Positions 61,208-64,000 of a stretch of 64,000 nucleotides of DNA are shown in pieces. The translations under genes and the position numbers were made by a program. Under the pieces are notes generated by a model. That model saw nothing but the letters and a program-made list of their open reading frames with translations. It was not told the origin of the DNA and did not search any database. Location: the NCBI RefSeq assembly GCF_002043005.1, contig NZ_CP020333.1, positions 105,915 through 169,914 on the forward strand, read 5' to 3'. Position 1 is the stretch's first letter; each line of letters begins with the position of its first letter. The stretch comes from Martelella mediterranea DSM 17316 (GTDB lineage: Bacteria; Pseudomonadota; Alphaproteobacteria; Rhizobiales; Rhizobiaceae).

Positions 61208-63157
61208 ATGCGCCAGCCGACCATTCACCTTGTCTTCAAGACCCACCTCGATATCGGTTTCACCGACCACGCCGAAAGGGTTCGCCGCCAGTACCACGAG
61301 GTCTTCATCCCCCAGGCGCTGACGACGGCGGAGCATTTCTACCGCGAAGACCCGGAGCGCCCGGCGTTTGTCTGGACCACCGGGGCCTGGCTGATCTGGG
61401 ATCACCTAACGACCCGTTCGGCTGCCGAAGTCGAGCGGCTGGAACGTGCCGTCAGGAACGGCCTCATCCGCTGGCACGCCCTGCCCTTCACGACCCATTC
61501 CGAGTTGATGTCGCCGGCGCTGTTTCGCGCTGGCCTCTCCTATTCGCAAATGCTCGACGCCCGTTTCGGGTTCCAGACCCATGCTGCCAAAATGACCGAT
61601 GTGCCGGGCCACACGCTTGGCATCGTGCCGCTGATGGCGGCGGCCGGCATTCGCTTTTTCCACATCGGCGTCAACACCGCCTCCCCTGTCCCTTCCTTTC
61701 CGCCGCTTTCGCGCTGGCGCGCGCCGGATGGATCGGAGCTTGTGGTTATGTACGAGGATTCCTATGGCGGGGTTCAGTTCCCCGACGGTCTGTCGGATGG
61801 GCTGGGCTTTGCCCACACGCACGACAATATCGGGCCGCAGACGGTGTCGCAGACGACCGAGGTCTATCGCGCGCTCCGCCACGACCATCCCGACGCCGAT
61901 ATCCGCGCCGCGACGCTGGAGACCTATGGCGCAATCCTGTGGGAGCGCAGGGAAACGCTGCCCGTGGTTGACATGGAGCCAGGCGACAGCTGGATCCACG
62001 GCGCCGGCGCCGACCCGATGAAGATGGCCCGGTTCCGCAGCCTTCAACGTCTCTACGACGCCTTCGAGATGGAAGGCCTGACGGAGACACGCGCCGCATT
62101 CGGACGCGATCTTGCGATGCTGGCCGAACACACCTGCGGCGTCGACATCAAGACCTATCTGCGCGACGACCTTGCCTGGGACCGCCCCGCCTTTGAGGCG
62201 GCACGCAAGGCTGATTACCGTTTCGTCTATAGCGAAGCCTCATGGGCGGAACAGCGCGGCTATATCGACAAGGCCGTTGAAAACCTTGCCGGCGAAGACC
62301 GGACACGCGCCGACGACGCGCTTGCCGATGCAGCCCCGCCGCAGCTCAGATCGACGCAATCACTGACGCAGGCAACCACGTTTACGGTCGCCGGCTGGTC
62401 GGGTGAGCTCGACCCTCAGACCGGTGATATCATCCGCCTTACCGCGCCTGACGGCCGGATACTGTCTGATGACGCCCGGATCGGCTACCGCCACGAAAGC
62501 TACGACGCAGACGACGTCGCGGCGCATATGGACACCTACCTAACGCATCGGGCTGAGTGGGCGATCCTCGATCACGACAAGCCGGGCCTCTCAAACGCGA
62601 GAACAGCGCGCGCGGCCGACTTCGCGCCCCAGTATCTTGGGTTGGAAAATGTCGGCGACCGGGTCGTCATCCATCACGAAATGCCGCTCGAAGCGCACCG
62701 CCACCTTGGCGCGCCGAAAACCACCGAACTGCATGTCTGGGGCGACGGTCAGTCGCTTCACCTGTCGCTCGTTCTGCGCGAAAAACCCGCCAATCGCATG
62801 CCGGAAGCCGGTTTTCTCGCTTTCGCACTCGGCGGCTTCGGCCAATGGTCGTACCTCAAAACCGGGTTGTGGCACGAAGCTGGGCGCACAGCGGAAAATG
62901 GCGGCGGCCAACTCCAGGCGATATTCGCGGCCCGCAGCCGACACACCAACGGCACGGAGGTCGAGCTGACGCCGCTCGACGCCGCCCTCGTCGCGCCGAT
63001 AGGCCAGCCATTCATGCCCTATTCGAAGCAACCCTCAAGCTTCGACCGCGGCATCCGCTTCAACCTCTACAACAACAAATGGGGCACCAATTTCCCGATG
63101 TGGTGGGAAGGCGACATGCACGCCCGGTTTCAGCTGTCGGTCAAACCATCCAGGTGA
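61208..63157 (+). CDS. DUF5054-family, GH38-like glycoside hydrolase candidate
   Basis: A 649-residue protein that I assign to the DUF5054 group. Its start IHLVFKTHLDIGFTD (6-20) resembles the zinc-binding His-x-Asp start of GH38 mannosidases, and KMTDVPGHTLGI (128-139) resembles the nucleophile region, with Asp131 and His135. A C-terminal beta-rich part ends RFNLYNNKWGTNFPMWWEGD. There is no signal peptide. Together with the GH38 gene of the divergent operon, it probably acts on a second linkage of the same imported glycan; no activity can be stated. It follows the repressor gene at once and is probably co-transcribed. Confidence 0.75.
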   Translation: MRQPTIHLVFKTHLDIGFTDHAERVRRQYHEVFIPQALTTAEHFYREDPERPAFVWTTGAWLIWDHLTTRSAAEVERLERAVRNGLIRWHALPFTTHSELMSPALFRAGLSYSQMLDARFGFQTHAAKMTDVPGHTLGIVPLMAAAGIRFFHIGVNTASPVPSFPPLSRWRAPDGSELVVMYEDSYGGVQFPDGLSDGLGFAHTHDNIGPQTVSQTTEVYRALRHDHPDADIRAATLETYGAILWERRETLPVVDMEPGDSWIHGAGADPMKMARFRSLQRLYDAFEMEGLTETRAAFGRDLAMLAEHTCGVDIKTYLRDDLAWDRPAFEAARKADYRFVYSEASWAEQRGYIDKAVENLAGEDRTRADDALADAAPPQLRSTQSLTQATTFTVAGWSGELDPQTGDIIRLTAPDGRILSDDARIGYRHESYDADDVAAHMDTYLTHRAEWAILDHDKPGLSNARTARAADFAPQYLGLENVGDRVVIHHEMPLEAHRHLGAPKTTELHVWGDGQSLHLSLVLREKPANRMPEAGFLAFALGGFGQWSYLKTGLWHEAGRTAENGGGQLQAIFAARSRHTNGTEVELTPLDAALVAPIGQPFMPYSKQPSSFDRGIRFNLYNNKWGTNFPMWWEGDMHARFQLSVKPSR

Positions 63158-63873
63158 AACAACGAGGCGTACCTGATCCCGATGATCGTATCATCGGCGA
63201 CGAGAAGCTGGAAAGCCTTGCCTTCGACAGTCCAGGCTATGAGGTGGCGAAGAACGCCGTTCTGCCCGGCCATCGAGGTCTGTCTGGAGCCCCTCCTCTC
63301 AAGCTCTGTTTCCCCGCCGCGCGAGTGCGCGCGTCTATGCGCCGGCGTAGCGCCAAGGCCCTGTCTCGCGGCAGGGCGTACTTTCTCGATCTTCGCAAAG
63401 TCGGCTTTGGTGAAACCTCGAAGACATTTTCAATGTGGTGCATCGAATTGAAGGAAACCGTAAGGTGCCGCGGCTATACCAGTCGTTTCGTTCGCCAGGG
63501 ATTGAGCGTTGGTTTATACGTTCCGGGGGGCAACCGCGTGAGTGATTCCCGGTCTCCTCCCCTTCTCGGGAACCGCACTCAAGGCGGCAGAGCCGATAGA
63601 TGTGTATGGCTTCGCACAGCGCAACAGAGCCGCTTCGCATTCACCGCCTTCCAGTTGCTCTGACTTGCCGCGATCATGACTTTGTGGGTTTGCGATTGAA
63701 CCGCGCAATTGCCAGCCGTAAAGAATCGGATTATTTCTTTAGAAAATAGTGAGTTACCCGAATTCTGTCTTTCGTTTCCGGTTCATCTGGCAAGAGGAAA
63801 TAGAGATGGTCCGGCCCGTCTCGGAAGGGGGCGTCTTGAATGACATCCCCTTGATAGCTGGCCCCACGACGCG

Positions 63874-63889
63874 TTAACCTCTCGTTAAC
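63874..63889. promoter_or_regulatory. CtrA-type binding site
   Basis: TTAACCTCTCGTTAAC fits TTAA-N7-TTAAC, the full consensus of the alphaproteobacterial cell-cycle regulator CtrA. It lies about 98 bp before the ATG at 63987. The regulated gene would be beyond the window; flagellar, pilus, chemotaxis and cell-division genes are frequent targets. Confidence 0.7.
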
Positions 63890-63930
63890 TAAAAATGCCT
63901 TGCACGCTCAACGAATCGGTCCATACTAAT

Positions 63931-63965
63931 AACGCTTTTTCACCGTTCTCCGTATAAAAAGCGTT
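63931..63965. promoter_or_regulatory. 10-bp inverted repeat in the leader of the next gene
   Basis: AACGCTTTTT (63931-63940) and AAAAAGCGTT (63956-63965) form a perfect inverted repeat with a 15-base loop, just before the possible start at 63987. It could be an operator or a leader hairpin. Confidence 0.5.
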
Positions 63966-64000
63966 CTTAGAGAATTAACCGAGTCGATGGCAGTGATTCC

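Larger units (their letters stand above)
63158..63986. other. Gene-poor region ending in promoter-like sequence
   Basis: No convincing gene is found. An open frame continues on the plus strand to 63663 with VPDPDDRIIGDEKLESLAFD at its start, but it lacks family resemblance and a ribosome site. The last 130 bp contain a CtrA-type box and an inverted repeat (listed separately). ATG 63987 in the last 14 bases may begin the next gene. Confidence 0.45.

Noticed and set aside
62557..63663. A 368-residue plus-strand frame overlapping the DUF5054 gene end
   Set aside because: The first half is out of frame with a clear gene, and the second half has an odd composition without domain resemblance. No ribosome site near any start in 63150-63300.
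1..64000. tRNA, rRNA, CRISPR arrays, replication origin or phage genes
   Set aside because: None was recognised: no cloverleaf-type sequence, no regularly spaced repeat array, no repABC or dnaA-like genes, and no phage structural genes. Absence is by eye only; tRNAscan-SE and a CRISPR finder would settle it.

Overview
The window looks like DNA of an alphaproteobacterium of the Hyphomicrobiales (Rhizobiaceae-like). The clues are moderately high GC, an HWE-type sensor kinase, several MalK/UgpC-type sugar ABC importers each beside a LacI regulator, two tripartite tricarboxylate (Tct) uptake systems, and a perfect CtrA-type box at the right end. The gene content (catabolic islands, insertion sequences, gene fragments, no ribosomal, tRNA or replication genes) suggests an accessory region or secondary replicon. 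That placement is inference.

Layout: (1) 1-3.1 kb is a decayed edge with an HxlR regulator broken by one indel, an HWE histidine kinase broken by two, and a transposase-like fragment. (2) 3.3-6.7 kb is a large autotransporter behind a 24-bp palindrome. (3) 6.7-17.5 kb is an amino-sugar island: a LacI repressor divergent from nagB, a SIS protein, nagA, a ceramidase-like hydrolase, a sugar ABC importer and an AGE-family epimerase. Matching LacI operators lie inside both promoters. (4) 17.5-19.8 kb holds an AraC-family fragment cut by an IS3-family remnant, which carries a nested IS630-family element. (5) 19.8-29.8 kb holds an unknown secreted or anchored protein, an SGNH hydrolase, and a sugar-acid island: GntR, enolase-superfamily dehydratase, TctC-B-A, IlvD/Edd dehydratase, DapA-family enzyme. 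(6) 29.9-41.2 kb is a second sugar-acid island: TctC-B-A, NIPSNAP, DapA-family enzyme and GntR, divergent from kdgD, a 2-hydroxyacid dehydrogenase, a ThDP enzyme and a second IlvD/Edd dehydratase. A shared ACTAA-N4-TTAGT-like repeat in both of its divergent promoters suggests one regulon. (7) 41.2-42.7 kb is a graveyard of LysR, IstA, IS110, IS3 and GMC-oxidoreductase fragments. (8) 43.0-50.5 kb is a LacI repressor divergent from a sugar isomerase, an oxidoreductase and an ABC importer, followed by an opine-dehydrogenase-like fragment. (9) 50.9-63.2 kb is an apparent mannoside island: an ABC importer, a CehA/McbA-type metallohydrolase and a GH38 alpha-mannosidase in one operon, divergent from a LacI repressor and a DUF5054 (GH38-like) protein. 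(10) 63.2-64.0 kb has no clear gene but ends in promoter-like sequence with a CtrA box and a possible start codon.

The common logic is import of a carbohydrate or acid, intracellular processing, and control by a local repressor. Frameshifts are concentrated in the first 3 kb and in mobile-element remnants, while long genes elsewhere are open. That favours local decay over generally poor sequence. The least understood parts are the ceramidase-like gene within the amino-sugar operon and the kdgD/dehydrogenase/ThDP/IlvD combination.
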